From G965277745 sp965277745 (GTDB lineage Bacteria; Pseudomonadota; Gammaproteobacteria; Cardiobacteriales; Cardiobacteriaceae): a DNA stretch of 64,000 nucleotides. The stretch spans positions 1,612,001 through 1,676,000 of the forward strand of contig OZ255837.1 in the NCBI GenBank assembly GCA_965277745.1, given 5' to 3'. How positions within the stretch are numbered: position 1 is the stretch's first letter; each line of letters starts with the position of its first letter. The notes beneath the pieces are model-generated. The model ran no database searches. It was not told the origin of the DNA and was given only the letters and a program-made list of their open reading frames with translations. This document shows, piece after piece, positions 8,461-17,622 of the stretch. The translations under genes and the position numbers were made by a program.

Positions 8461-9153
8461 TTATTTTCCGCGGATGCTTTTGATGATTTCGCGATGGGCG
8501 GCGAGTTCTTCGGCAGAGACGCTCGCGGCGATCCAGTCAAGAGGAACCTCCGCGGTCAGGTGCGCATGTGCCGAGCGCTTTTCGCAAGCGGGCGCGGGCG
8601 GTTTCAAGAGCAGGTCGGATTGACCGCCGGTGAGCTTGAGATAGACGTGTGCGAGCAGTTCGGCGTCGAGCAGGGCGCCATGCAACTCGCGGTTGGAATT
8701 GTCGATGCCGTAGCGCTTGCAAAGCGCATCCAGAGAATTGCGCGCGCCGGGAAATTTGTCGCGGGCAAGACGCAGGGAATCGACCAAGGTAAATTTGTCC
8801 GACAGTTTGTAGGGACGAGCGGCATCCGCGAGTTCCTGATCGAGGAACTGGCGATCGAAGGCGATGTTGTGGGCGATCAACTCGTCGGCGCCGTCGAGAT
8901 AGGCTTCCAGTGCGTCCAGCTTGGCGCCGAATAAGGGCTTGTCGGCAAGAAAGTCGTTACTCAGTCCGTGGACTTTGAACGCGCCCTCGTCGACTTCGCG
9001 CTGTGGGTTGAAATAACAGTGGAAATGCTTGCCGGTCGGGAGGCGGTCGACGAGTTCCACGCAGCCGATTTCGATAATCCGATGGCCTTCGGCTTTGTTG
9101 TTGGCGGCTTCGTTCATTCCAGTGGTTTCGGTGTCGAAGATGATCTGGCGCAT
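8461..9153 (-). CDS. dnaQ: DNA polymerase III epsilon subunit (proofreading exonuclease)
   Basis: 3'-5' exonuclease that edits errors for the replicative polymerase and is held in the core with alpha and theta. The DEDDh catalytic set is complete: D7 and E9 in FDTETTG, D100 in HNIAFD, H158 and D163 in HGALLDAELL. At 230 residues it is slightly shorter than E. coli DnaQ (243). The C-terminal tail after about residue 180, which should bind the alpha subunit, is present. It reads towards the DUF3465 gene and starts 40 bp after the tsaD stop, so it may be cotranscribed with tsaD. Confidence 0.95.
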   Translation of the reverse strand: MRQIIFDTETTGMNEAANNKAEGHRIIEIGCVELVDRLPTGKHFHCYFNPQREVDEGAFKVHGLSNDFLADKPLFGAKLDALEAYLDGADELIAHNIAFDRQFLDQELADAARPYKLSDKFTLVDSLRLARDKFPGARNSLDALCKRYGIDNSNRELHGALLDAELLAHVYLKLTGGQSDLLLKPPAPACEKRSAHAHLTAEVPLDWIAASVSAEELAAHREIIKSIRGK

Positions 9154-9192
9154 GGTGTTTCTCGCTGGGTAGGGTAATGATACGGTACGGTT

Positions 9193-10254
9193 TTACGCTT
9201 GGCCTGGGGCCTTGAGGGGAAGTGCGGATTTCGCCTGCTTTTCCGTATCGAGCGGCCAGCGCGCGGCCACCTCGATTGCAAGTTGGCTTCTGCTCGCCTG
9301 TGTCAGTCGGTAACTTGCCGCGTGCGCGATCATCAGTGCGTTGTCGGTGCATAACGCAAGGGGCGGGAAAAAGACTTCACGGCGACGTGAATCGGCTTGC
9401 GCGCACAACGCTTCGCGCAAGGCCCGATTGGCCGAGACGCCGCCGGAGACGACGAGATCGCGATAAGCGGTGGCTTGCCACGCCCGCCGGCACTTGACGA
9501 CCAAAGTGTCGATTACCGCCTGTTGAAAGCCGGCGGCGATATCGGCGCGGGTTTGCGCGTCGTCTCCTTGTTCCTCGATCAGCAAACGGACATGCGTTTT
9601 GAGTCCCGAAAAACTGAAATTCATGTTCGCTTGCTTGCTCATCGGGCGCGGCATCGTAAAACGCGTCGGATCACCGCGACGCGCGATACGCGCCAAGTGC
9701 GGGCCGCCGGGATAAGGGAAACCCATGATTTTCGCGGTTTTGTCGAAGGCTTCGCCGACGGCATCGTCGAGCGTTTGTCCAAGCAGGGCATACTCGCCAG
9801 GGGCTTTTACGGCGAGCAACTGGGTATGACCGCCGGAGACGAGCAAAGCGATGAAGGGAAAGTTTGGCCGGGGGGAGGCGAGAAAGGGGGAAAGCAGATG
9901 ACCTTCCAGGTGGTGAATCGGCAACGTCGGTAGGTCGAGCGCATAGGCGAGGCTTCGTGCGTAGGTGGCTCCGGTCATCAGAGCACCGAGTAAACCGGGG
10001 CCTGCCGTATAGGCGATAATATCGATGTCGTGGAGATCCAGGTGCGCTTCTTCGAGCGCCTGCCCGAGGAGAATCGGCAGGCGTTTCAAGTGATCACGCG
10101 CGGCAAGTTCCGGAACGACGCCGCCGAAGGCGCGATGCAGGTCAATCTGGCTGAAAATCTGATTGGCCAGCGCCCCTTTGGCGGGATTGTAGATGGCGAC
10201 AGCGGTTTCGTCACAGGAAGATTCGATGGCCAGAATGTTACAATTGGCAAGCAT
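9193..10254 (-). CDS. tsaD: tRNA threonylcarbamoyladenosine transferase TsaD
   Basis: Catalyses transfer of the threonylcarbamoyl group to A37 of ANN-decoding tRNAs, working in a complex with TsaB and TsaE. The ASKHA fold is seen from ILAIESSCDET at the N-terminus. The metal-binding pair is H115 and H119 in HHLEGH. LVSGGHTQL and VVSGGVSANRALR are further family motifs. The ATG at 10254 gives 353 residues and the conserved N-terminus; an upstream in-frame start at 10308 would add 18 residues not seen in homologues. The partner gene tsaE is in this window at 50.1 kb. Confidence 0.95.
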   Translation of the reverse strand: MLANCNILAIESSCDETAVAIYNPAKGALANQIFSQIDLHRAFGGVVPELAARDHLKRLPILLGQALEEAHLDLHDIDIIAYTAGPGLLGALMTGATYARSLAYALDLPTLPIHHLEGHLLSPFLASPRPNFPFIALLVSGGHTQLLAVKAPGEYALLGQTLDDAVGEAFDKTAKIMGFPYPGGPHLARIARRGDPTRFTMPRPMSKQANMNFSFSGLKTHVRLLIEEQGDDAQTRADIAAGFQQAVIDTLVVKCRRAWQATAYRDLVVSGGVSANRALREALCAQADSRRREVFFPPLALCTDNALMIAHAASYRLTQASRSQLAIEVAARWPLDTEKQAKSALPLKAPGQA

Positions 10255-10479
10255 AATCGATATATGTGCGGCAAAGAGGAAGTATAGCGCACGATTTTTT
10301 GGAGGCAAGTCTCGGCAAAGAAGAAAATCGCCAAATCACGTCTTTTCATCGACAACGTAGCCTTGCCCATACTCGCTCCCTGCGACGGTAAATACAGCAT
10401 ATTTCCGGCCTCGAAGTCGAAAATAACAGGACAACTGTTTGGGTTTGTCCCAGATATCCCACTTGGGATTTTATCATCG

Positions 10480-11769
10480 TCACTGGTCGAACATTTCTTT
10501 GCCGATATAAGCGCCCTCCATCGGCCGAGGCGGTACGAAGAAGATCGCCGATCCAATGTGAGTGATATATTCGTTCAAATCGTCGTAGGCTCCCAGTTTG
10601 CTTTGCAGCGTTTCGAAATGCGCCGGATCGTTCTGATAGCTGATAAACAGGAGGCCGGCATCGAGGGAAGCGTTGCGATCGATTCCCGAACAGTAGTTAT
10701 AAGACCTACGCCGGATCATGAAACCGTTGTTTTCGGGGGCGACGAGGCGGATATGCGCGGTCTCAGGAATGGCGAACTCCCCTTCGCTATTTTTCTTTTC
10801 AAAATCAGGGGCATCGAATTCATCGTGCCCTGAAAGCGGCGCGCCGGATTCCTTGTGGCGACCGAATATTTCATTCACGTCACCGATTTGGTCGGTATCC
10901 CAGGCTTCGAGGTACATTCTTATTTTACGTACGACCTGATAGCTGCCGTAATGTTGCCAAGCGGGACCGTTTTTAACCCAGACGTATCTGTCGAAATCAG
11001 CTGTTTCGACAAGGTTCCTTGTTCCGTCCTTGAAGCCGAGCAAATTACGTGCGGTTCCGCCTTCCTCGCAGGTGGGGGAGTAAAACCCCATCATCATCCA
11101 ACGAATCTCCGCTGCGCCGATCATCTTGGCGATACGAGCGAGAAAATGTATGGCATGAAAGGCCACCTGAACATCGTCGGCGCAAGCCTGCAAAGACAGA
11201 TCACCCCCACTTGACGCCGGTTTCAGATTATCGCTCGGAAGCTGTTTCAACGCCCGCAGCAGGGGGGGACGTTGCTCGGCAAGACCATAGGTGTCGGTGA
11301 ATACTTTCGCGCCGAGGCCGACAGTTACGGTCAAAGCGGCGGGGCTTAGCCCCAAAGCCTCGGGTGTTTCCAGGGCGACCCCGCTCCAATGTTTCGGTTC
11401 GACCGGCGTCGCAGCGAGCTTTCCCGCCATCAGCTCGGCGATCGCCGCCGACCAGCGGGCGAGAAGGCGTTGCAAATCGGCGCGTTTGGTCGTGGCCAGA
11501 TCGAAAGTCATGTAGACGATATGACGTTGCTGTGGTGTTGCGATACCACTTTGCGCACCGCTGCCGAAGAAGGGATATTTTTGTTGCAGGTCGATCAAAC
11601 TGCACGTCTGTTTTGAGCCTTTGGGGTCAGGCGGCATGTGCCCTTGAACGGCCGCCTGAGCGGCCGCGTTGAGACAGAAAATACCGCCTGTCCCCGCAAG
11701 AAAGCTTCGCCTGGAGAAAGGGGCCTTTGCGTTGTGTTTTTTCATCATCTTATCCGCTTGATCATTCAT
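10480..11769 (-). CDS. efeB: Deferrochelatase/peroxidase EfeB (DyP type), Tat-exported
   Basis: Periplasmic haem-containing DyP-type peroxidase of the EfeUOB iron uptake system. In the literature it oxidises Fe(II) or extracts iron from haem. The 429 residues start with a twin-arginine signal, SRRSFLAGTGG (R20, R21), followed by a hydrophobic stretch and an AQA cleavage-like site. The DyP hallmark GFKDGTRN, with its catalytic Asp, is present. The proximal-His region is in the C-terminal half (MIRRRSYNY and the segments after it). Its ATG overlaps the efeO stop (ATGA), so it is translationally coupled and last in the operon efeU-X-efeO-efeB. Confidence 0.94.
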   Translation of the reverse strand: MNDQADKMMKKHNAKAPFSRRSFLAGTGGIFCLNAAAQAAVQGHMPPDPKGSKQTCSLIDLQQKYPFFGSGAQSGIATPQQRHIVYMTFDLATTKRADLQRLLARWSAAIAELMAGKLAATPVEPKHWSGVALETPEALGLSPAALTVTVGLGAKVFTDTYGLAEQRPPLLRALKQLPSDNLKPASSGGDLSLQACADDVQVAFHAIHFLARIAKMIGAAEIRWMMMGFYSPTCEEGGTARNLLGFKDGTRNLVETADFDRYVWVKNGPAWQHYGSYQVVRKIRMYLEAWDTDQIGDVNEIFGRHKESGAPLSGHDEFDAPDFEKKNSEGEFAIPETAHIRLVAPENNGFMIRRRSYNYCSGIDRNASLDAGLLFISYQNDPAHFETLQSKLGAYDDLNEYITHIGSAIFFVPPRPMEGAYIGKEMFDQ

Positions 11770-12980
11770 TGGGCCATCGCGATCTTTTCGGCGATCCGTG
11801 TGAGCGGTTCCTGAAGGGCGTGGATCCGTTTGGCGAGTTTGCCGCCATCGGACGCTTTCAGTTCGGCGGTATAGCGTTTGTAGCCTCCGGGAATTTCGGG
11901 ATCCCTGTATTCCTTCATCATCGCTTTGACCTTGGCGAACTCCGCGCTTACCCGTTCGCTCAAATCAGGATCGATCTTCTCCAGTCCGGGGCGCAGATGA
12001 ACGAACGCCTGTTCGGCGCCCTCGACGTTTTTGACGAAATCGATCAGATCATAATGACTGAAGGCTTCCTCCTCGCCGGTGATCTTCGTCGACTGAACTT
12101 CTTCGAGGAGATCGGCGGCGCCATTGGCCAGGTCTTCGGGGCGATAGGTCAGTTCTTTCACCAGATCATCGAGTTGGCTGACGTTACGGTGCAGTTCGGC
12201 GGCAAGGGCCTTTGTCGTGCTGCTTATCTCCCCTTTTCCGAACAGATCGCGTTCAATGGCGTGAAAACCATGCCAACCCACCTCGGGATCGAGATTGGAA
12301 GCGCGCATGTCGATTAGGTAATCGAGATTTCCATGGTTGTCGGTCGCGGCGAAACCGGGCAACACAAAGAGGTCTACGTAGGACTCGATTTTTTCATAGA
12401 ACGGACGGGCAAGCGGATAAAGCGCCTGGCTTGCGGCAAGGTCCTCATTGTCGATGGCTTTTTTCAGGCGCGTCACCGCAACCACCATGGCGTCGACATT
12501 ACTGTCCACATAATCCTTATAGCCCTTGGCTCCTTCAGCGAGCAGTTCGGCGGTGCTGCCCGTTGCGCGCGGAGCGGCGGTACCGATGACCTTGAACGCC
12601 ACCATGTCCTCTTTCGCCCCGGGACAATAAATTGAATAGGCGCCACCAGAGAGGTTTTTCGTGAAACTGACAGTGGGCAGCCCAGGGGCGAGGTTTTCTT
12701 TTTCTGCCAGGATGCGGTTGTCAAGTAGCAGTTCGAGTTCGCTGATCGCCGTGGCGTTGCGGTTGGTCACTTTGAACGTCACCGGACCGGCCTTGGCGCT
12801 CGTATGGTCGAGAACGCAGGCGTTGCCGCTGTCGCCTTTTTTCAAGGTTATTTGCACCTGCGAAACCCCGTTTTTGACCGGAGCGAGGTCGTCGGCAGCG
12901 GCGGTGGCTGTCTGCGCAAGCGCAAAACAAAGGGAAAATCCAGCGGCAAGGCGCAAGACGGGTGTCAAGGTTGTGTGCAT
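11766..12980 (-). CDS. efeO: Iron uptake periplasmic protein EfeO
   Basis: Periplasmic iron-binding component of EfeUOB, thought to pass iron to the permease EfeU. The 404 residues have a signal peptide ending near TATA-AAD. A cupredoxin-like domain covers about residues 35-120 (LKKGDSGNACVLDHTSAKAGPV). A C-terminal peptidase-M75 (imelysin-like) helical domain carries the metal motif HAIE in GWHGFHAIERDLFG. The ATG at 12980 is chosen because AAGGAGAATAG lies just before it; an ATG at 13013 would add 11 residues with no ribosome binding site. It overlaps efeB by four bases. Confidence 0.95.
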   Translation of the reverse strand: MHTTLTPVLRLAAGFSLCFALAQTATAAADDLAPVKNGVSQVQITLKKGDSGNACVLDHTSAKAGPVTFKVTNRNATAISELELLLDNRILAEKENLAPGLPTVSFTKNLSGGAYSIYCPGAKEDMVAFKVIGTAAPRATGSTAELLAEGAKGYKDYVDSNVDAMVVAVTRLKKAIDNEDLAASQALYPLARPFYEKIESYVDLFVLPGFAATDNHGNLDYLIDMRASNLDPEVGWHGFHAIERDLFGKGEISSTTKALAAELHRNVSQLDDLVKELTYRPEDLANGAADLLEEVQSTKITGEEEAFSHYDLIDFVKNVEGAEQAFVHLRPGLEKIDPDLSERVSAEFAKVKAMMKEYRDPEIPGGYKRYTAELKASDGGKLAKRIHALQEPLTRIAEKIAMAQ

Positions 12981-13034
12981 CGATCTATTCTCCTTACATT
13001 TGAATGGACGCAAAATTGGCCTTTGGCCAATCGT

Positions 13035-13856
13035 TTATGTACTTTCCCGCTGTCGCTGCGGGGAGCACGATTTGGGTAACCCAAGAAGCGGATATGCCGA
13101 AGCCAGCAGAATCAAGACGACGATGGCGAGAAAAATCGGCAATTGAACGGCCCAGAAATGCCGCTCCGCGCGTTTTGCCGCGATGCGCTCCAGAGATTGG
13201 AGAACGCGGTCGGTGTAGCTTGGCAGGACGCGCCAGTCATGTATCGGCACGAAAGGATTCGCGCCGGTGACGGTAATCGTACGTGGCGTGCCGAGGCCGC
13301 CGCCGGAAAGCGTCAAGATGGCCGTGTCACGTCCGCTTGCATCGAGCAGGATGTCCCCCGCTGTCTTGACGGTAAGCTCGCGATGCATCGACCAGCGCGC
13401 GGCGAAAGGACCGGGATGGCGGTGCGGATTCAAACCGATCGGTATCCGCCCGTTGGTCATCGCCCTCAGTTGCTCGAAACGTAACTCGGAAGGGGCGTTA
13501 TCAAGCGGCATCGTTCGTCTCGATACGCAGGTCGTTATCGCGACACCGCGCGCGCTCGATTGTGAATGGCAATCGCTTTTGGGCAGCGCGAGCGATAAAG
13601 ACACATCGTCTTGATCGAAGCGGGCGGTAAAGGCCCATTCGGTCGTTCCCGAAACAGGGTCCAGCCGCGCCTTGCCGATAAGGGAAGCGGATTTGTCCGT
13701 TGCCGCGACAAGCGGCGCCCAATCGGGAGATTGTATCTTGGCGGGCGGGGATAAGATAACGGCCAGTGCGAATGCGACAAGCGCAAGTCCTCCTCCCACA
13801 GCGAGGCGCAGGAAAGCGGCTTTTCGTGGTGAAAGAGGACGGGCGGCGGGCCGTTA
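13035..13856 (-). CDS. Unrecognised membrane-anchored protein between efeU and efeO
   Basis: I do not recognise this family. From a GTG at 13799 it gives 254 residues. There is one hydrophobic segment at the N-terminus (GGGLALVAFALAVILSP) and one near the C-terminus (LPIFLAIVVLILLASAYPLL), with about 190 mostly beta-like residues between, presumably periplasmic, including two cysteines and HRHPG. The frame is the same as efeU and is open right from the efeU TAA (13856-13854). No ribosome binding site is seen before the GTG, and no earlier ATG exists. It may therefore start from a weak codon, be made by stop-codon readthrough, or be a former C-terminal domain of EfeU cut off by the stop. Position in the operon suggests a role in iron uptake; that is inference. 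Confidence 0.6.
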
Positions 13857-14633
13857 TAAATAAAGGGTGACGGGAACGCCGTAGGCGAAATATCCCAGCA
13901 CTTCGATCAGACGGGGGTCGGCGCTGATGCCGAGCATGCCGGTGATCAAAGCTTCGCGAATGGTACCGCGAGCGACGAGCCAGGAGAGATCGGCAACCTG
14001 CGCTTGACCGGCGTTCAGCAAGCCCGCTTCGTGGGCGGAACGCAAGGCGGAGAAAACGAGCCCCGCGGCGACAAGAATCAGAAATGCCGCGGTCGCGCGG
14101 AAAAAACGCGACAGGTTGATTCTGACCCCATAGGCGTAAATGCCATAAGCAATGGAAACCGCCAACAGTAAACCGATCACGGCGCCGACAAATGGCAAGA
14201 GCGCTGATTTCGTGACCGATAAAGCCGCAAGGAGAAATATACTGGTCTCGAAACCCTCCCGCATCACCGCGAGAAAGGCCATCACAGCAAGACCCAAGCC
14301 ACCCGCTCCGTGCAGTGCCGTTCGCGCCTTGCCTTGAAGTTGGCGCTTCATGGTGCGGGCGTTTTTGTTCATCCACAGGATCATGTAGGTCACGAAGAAG
14401 ACCGCGATGATCGCGATGATCGCTTCCATGGCTTCCTGACCCGCTTGGGGAAGTTCTCTTTCCATCTCCTTCAAAACGACGCCCAAGGCGATGGATAAGA
14501 GCACGGCAAGCGCTACCCCGACCCACATAGCGAAGAGACTGCCGCCGTTTTTGCGTAGGAAAGCGGCGATAATGGCGACGATAAGCGCCGCTTCGAGTCC
14601 TTCACGCAGACAAATGATCAAGCTGACCAGCAT
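13854..14633 (-). CDS. efeU: Iron permease EfeU (FTR1 family)
   Basis: Inner-membrane iron channel of the oxidase-dependent FTR1 family, first gene of efeU-X-efeO-efeB. The 259 residues contain about seven membrane segments and the two diagnostic iron-binding motifs, REGLE (residues 10-14) and REGFE (125-129), each in a transmembrane helix. Length is close to E. coli EfeU (276). The ATG at 14633 begins directly with the first helix. Upstream on the minus strand, GACAATAATG at about 14746-14737 and GATAATAGTA at 14713-14722 face each other loosely, like a poor Fur box, but the match is weak. A TAA at 13856-13854 ends it in the frame that continues into the next gene. Confidence 0.94.
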   Translation of the reverse strand: MLVSLIICLREGLEAALIVAIIAAFLRKNGGSLFAMWVGVALAVLLSIALGVVLKEMERELPQAGQEAMEAIIAIIAVFFVTYMILWMNKNARTMKRQLQGKARTALHGAGGLGLAVMAFLAVMREGFETSIFLLAALSVTKSALLPFVGAVIGLLLAVSIAYGIYAYGVRINLSRFFRATAAFLILVAAGLVFSALRSAHEAGLLNAGQAQVADLSWLVARGTIREALITGMLGISADPRLIEVLGYFAYGVPVTLYL

Positions 14634-15120
14634 GGCGTCGGTGTTCTGAATGCGCTTTCACTGAAACGGATGAAGCGTCGCGGCGGTTTTTCGCTCATCT
14701 CAAGAGGGGTCCGATAATAGTAAACGAAATTGGAAACATTATTGTCACAAGCAAGCGGATAAATCGCTTACAAGGTGGAAATGGCCTATTCACTCAACAC
14801 CTGCGTTGTCGCAGCGACATCGTAGCGGCCGATATCGCCGATTGACCATACCTTCACGGCAATATTGCGGCAGACGGGGAGATAAACAAGAATCTCATCA
14901 TGTCACTGCGCGCAAGATCGAACAAGATACTCCGAATGCGTTGCCGATTGCGGCAATCGAGTCCCGCGGTCGGCCCATCGAGACCATGGCCTGAAAATCC
15001 GAGGTCGTCATCAGAAGCAGGTGTCGCTGCCACCGGAAAGTTCGTTTACGGGTTTGTTGCAAGAGGCGAATTATCTGGTTTAGACTTGTTGGTATCTGTA
15101 TTGATCTTTCTATTTTATCG
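14634..15120. other. Intergenic stretch upstream of efeU
   Basis: About 490 bp with no recognisable gene. It should hold the efeU promoter next to 14634-14760. Short open frames at 14806-14994 and 14900-15120 have no motifs I know. Confidence 0.4.
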
Positions 15121-15240
15121 CCTATTTTTTAAGGAATGCGAGTGGCATTTTGACCACAAAAGGCCATCGCATCACGACGCAATGAAGACAGTTGGTCAAC
15201 GGTAAATTCAATTGATTGTCTGTACAGCCCCTAATATAAT
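15121..15240 (+). pseudogene. 3' tail of an IS1595-family transposase with terminal repeat
   Basis: The last 27 codons or so of an ISXO2/IS1595-type transposase remain: FKECEWHFDH and then a divergent end before TAA at about 15205. They align with FLKECEWRFND in the longer remnant at 54.1-54.5 kb. Past the stop, AATTGATTGTCTGTACAGCCCC resembles AATTGATTATCTGGTACATCCC after the other copy, presumably the right terminal repeat. The rest of the element is gone. Confidence 0.65.
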
Positions 15241-15539
15241 TGATATGTCGCCTTCTCGATGTCGATCTGGCGCACCTTGGTAAGGTAGCTCGAAAAATCG
15301 TTCGATACGATGGCCGCTTCTTCGCGAGGGTGGAGAGAGGAAAATATCGCTCACACTGCGTATCACGCCTTGAGAGGAGACGTTTCGCGACGCTTGGTGG
15401 TGCGGGTCAGGTATCTGGATATGATACGACCCTTGCGTTACAGGTACCTTGTCTTACCTATTTCATCAAGTGGGCGCAAATCGGTATTATTTTGAAAATT
15501 TACTGATAGTTCAAGTTTCGCAACAGAGTTAGGAACAAA
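15241..15539. other. Leader region of the liv operon
   Basis: Short open frames on both strands without known motifs. The last 100 bp presumably hold the livJ promoter and leader. I see no clear -35/-10 pair or attenuator. Confidence 0.35.
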
Positions 15540-16646
15540 ATGATGAAAAAGATGCTTTTCGCCTTGGCGTGCGCCGGCGTTTTCCCGGCCGCCTTCGCAC
15601 AGGATACGATTACGATCGCACTTGCCGGTCCGACAACCGGCCCGGTCACCCAGTACGGCACGATGCAAAATACCGGTGCGCAAATGGCGATCGAACAGTT
15701 GAACAAAAAGGGGGGGATGAATGGCAAGAAAATCGTCGCGAAGATTTTCGACGACGCCTGTGAACCGAAACAGGCGGTGTCCGTCGCCAATCAGATCGTC
15801 AATGACCACATCGCATTTGTCGTCGGTCATCTCTGCTCGTCTTCCACGCTGCCGGCGGCGGAAATCTACGATGAAGAGGGCATTGTCATGGTAACCCCCG
15901 CCGCTACCAGCCCGATGCTGACCCAAAAAGGCTATACCACGATTTTCCGTACTATCGGTACCGATGCGCAAAGCGCGCCGACCAGCGCCCACTATATCGC
16001 CGATGTGCTCAAACCTGAACACATCGCGCTTCTCCATGACAAGCAGCAATACGGTCAGGGGCTTGCCGAAGGGGTGAGAAAGGTCTTGACGGAAAAAGGC
16101 ATCGAGGTCGACATTTTCGAAGGGGTCAATCGCGGCCAGACCGATTTTTCCGCCCTGATCACCAAACTGAAGAAAAACAATATCGATTTTGTCTATTGGG
16201 GCGGCTATCATCCGGAACTCGGTCTGATTATCCGTCAAGGGGCCGACCAGGGATTCAAACCGCAATATATGGGGGCTGACGGCATCGATAACCCGGATTT
16301 GTTTGCGATCGCCGGAGACGTTGCCGATGGCATTCTCGCAACCGTACCGAAGAATTTCGCCGGCGATCCGAAAAATGCCGCATTGGTCGCAGCATTCAAG
16401 GCGGCCGGCAAAGATCCTTCCGGTCCATTTGTCTTGCCGGGATATGCGGCCGTGCAAGTCATGGTGGAGGCGGCCAACAAAGTGAAAAGCAACGATCCGG
16501 AACTCGTCGCCGAAGAAATGCACAAAGCCACTTTCCTCACCCCGATCGGCGCGATTTCCTATCAGAAAAACGGCGATATGAAAGACTTCGAATCGGTGAT
16601 TTACACATTGAATGTCGATGGCAGCCGCGACCTGAGAAGCGAATAA
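15540..16646 (+). CDS. livJ: Branched-chain amino acid ABC transporter, substrate-binding protein
   Basis: Periplasmic binding protein that captures leucine, isoleucine or valine, or a related amino acid, and delivers it to the LivHM permease. The 368 residues begin with a clear Sec signal, MMKKMLFALACAGVFPAAFA, cut before QDTITIAL. The type I periplasmic fold is seen in IALAGPTTGPVTQYG, QMAIEQLNKKGGMNGKKI, VVGHLCSSSTLPAAEIY and TPAATSPMLTQ. The specificity cannot be read from sequence alone; LivJ and LivK paralogues look alike. It is first in livJ-H-M-G-F, all on the plus strand. Confidence 0.93.
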   Translation: MMKKMLFALACAGVFPAAFAQDTITIALAGPTTGPVTQYGTMQNTGAQMAIEQLNKKGGMNGKKIVAKIFDDACEPKQAVSVANQIVNDHIAFVVGHLCSSSTLPAAEIYDEEGIVMVTPAATSPMLTQKGYTTIFRTIGTDAQSAPTSAHYIADVLKPEHIALLHDKQQYGQGLAEGVRKVLTEKGIEVDIFEGVNRGQTDFSALITKLKKNNIDFVYWGGYHPELGLIIRQGADQGFKPQYMGADGIDNPDLFAIAGDVADGILATVPKNFAGDPKNAALVAAFKAAGKDPSGPFVLPGYAAVQVMVEAANKVKSNDPELVAEEMHKATFLTPIGAISYQKNGDMKDFESVIYTLNVDGSRDLRSE

Positions 16647-16707
16647 AGAAGATGAACGCCGTCGCGGATGAGCGCTCTTTCGTGGCGGGTTTTACGCAAA
16701 CATCTTG

Positions 16708-17622
16708 ATGTACGATCTGCCGCAACAATTGATCAACGGCCTTACCTTGGGCAGCGTTTACGCATTGATCGCTATCGGTTATACCATGGTCTACGGAATC
16801 ATCGGCCTGATCAATTTCGCCCATGGCGAAATCTATATGATCAGCGCCTATACCGCAATCGTTGCGATCGTCGGCCTGCCGCTTCTTGGTATCGCGTTTC
16901 TGCCCCTGACGCTGATTCTGGCGCTCCTTGTCACCCTCGTTGTCACCAGTGGTTACGGTTACGCCTTGGAAAAAGTGGCGTACAAGCCGCTGCGTAACAG
17001 TCCCCGCCTCGTTCCCCTGATTTCGGCCGTCGGCATGTCCATCTTTCTGCAGAATTACGTGGCAAACGGACAGAGCAATAAAAATCTCGCGCTTCAGCCG
17101 GTCCTCTCCGATCGTTGGGAACTGTTCGTCGATACGCCGGCCCACCTGACGATTTCCGTGTTGCAGGGAATCATCTTTACGATCACGGTGCTCAGCATGC
17201 TCGGTCTTACCCTGTTCATCCAAAAATCGAACATCGGAAAAGCTTGTCGTGCCTGCGCGGAAGATCTCGGCATGGCGAAGCTGCTCGGTATCGATGTGGA
17301 TAAGGTCGTTTCCCTGACGTTTGTCATCGGCGCCGCGCTTTCGGCGGTCGCCGGTATTTTGGTGGCGCTGTATTATGGCGTCGTCACCCCCTATATGGGT
17401 TTTCTCGCTGGAATGAAAGCATTCACTGCCGCGGTGCTCGGCGGCATTGGGTCGATTCCCGGGGCGATGATCGGCGGTCTCCTCCTGGGGCTTGCGGAAA
17501 GCTTTACGGCCGCCTATCTGAGCAGTGAATACAAAGATGTCGTCGCATTTTCCCTGTTGATTCTCGTTTTGTTGTTTCGTCCGACCGGGCTGCTCGGCAA
17601 ACCGGAGGTGGAGAAAGTCTGA
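16708..17622 (+). CDS. livH: Branched-chain amino acid ABC transporter permease LivH
   Basis: One of the two membrane subunits of the LIV transporter. The ATG at 16708 (304 residues) is preferred to the TTG just before it. About eight hydrophobic helices are visible. The family signatures are NGLTLGSVYALIAIGYTMVYG, INFAHGE near residue 40, and AVLGGIGSIPGAMIGG near residue 250. Its stop overlaps the livM start (TGATG), so the two permeases are translationally coupled. Confidence 0.94.
   Translation: MYDLPQQLINGLTLGSVYALIAIGYTMVYGIIGLINFAHGEIYMISAYTAIVAIVGLPLLGIAFLPLTLILALLVTLVVTSGYGYALEKVAYKPLRNSPRLVPLISAVGMSIFLQNYVANGQSNKNLALQPVLSDRWELFVDTPAHLTISVLQGIIFTITVLSMLGLTLFIQKSNIGKACRACAEDLGMAKLLGIDVDKVVSLTFVIGAALSAVAGILVALYYGVVTPYMGFLAGMKAFTAAVLGGIGSIPGAMIGGLLLGLAESFTAAYLSSEYKDVVAFSLLILVLLFRPTGLLGKPEVEKV

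Noticed and set aside
14713..14750. Possible Fur box upstream of efeU
   Set aside because: Only about 10 of 19 positions match the consensus, so it is not reported as a feature. A Fur motif scan would decide.
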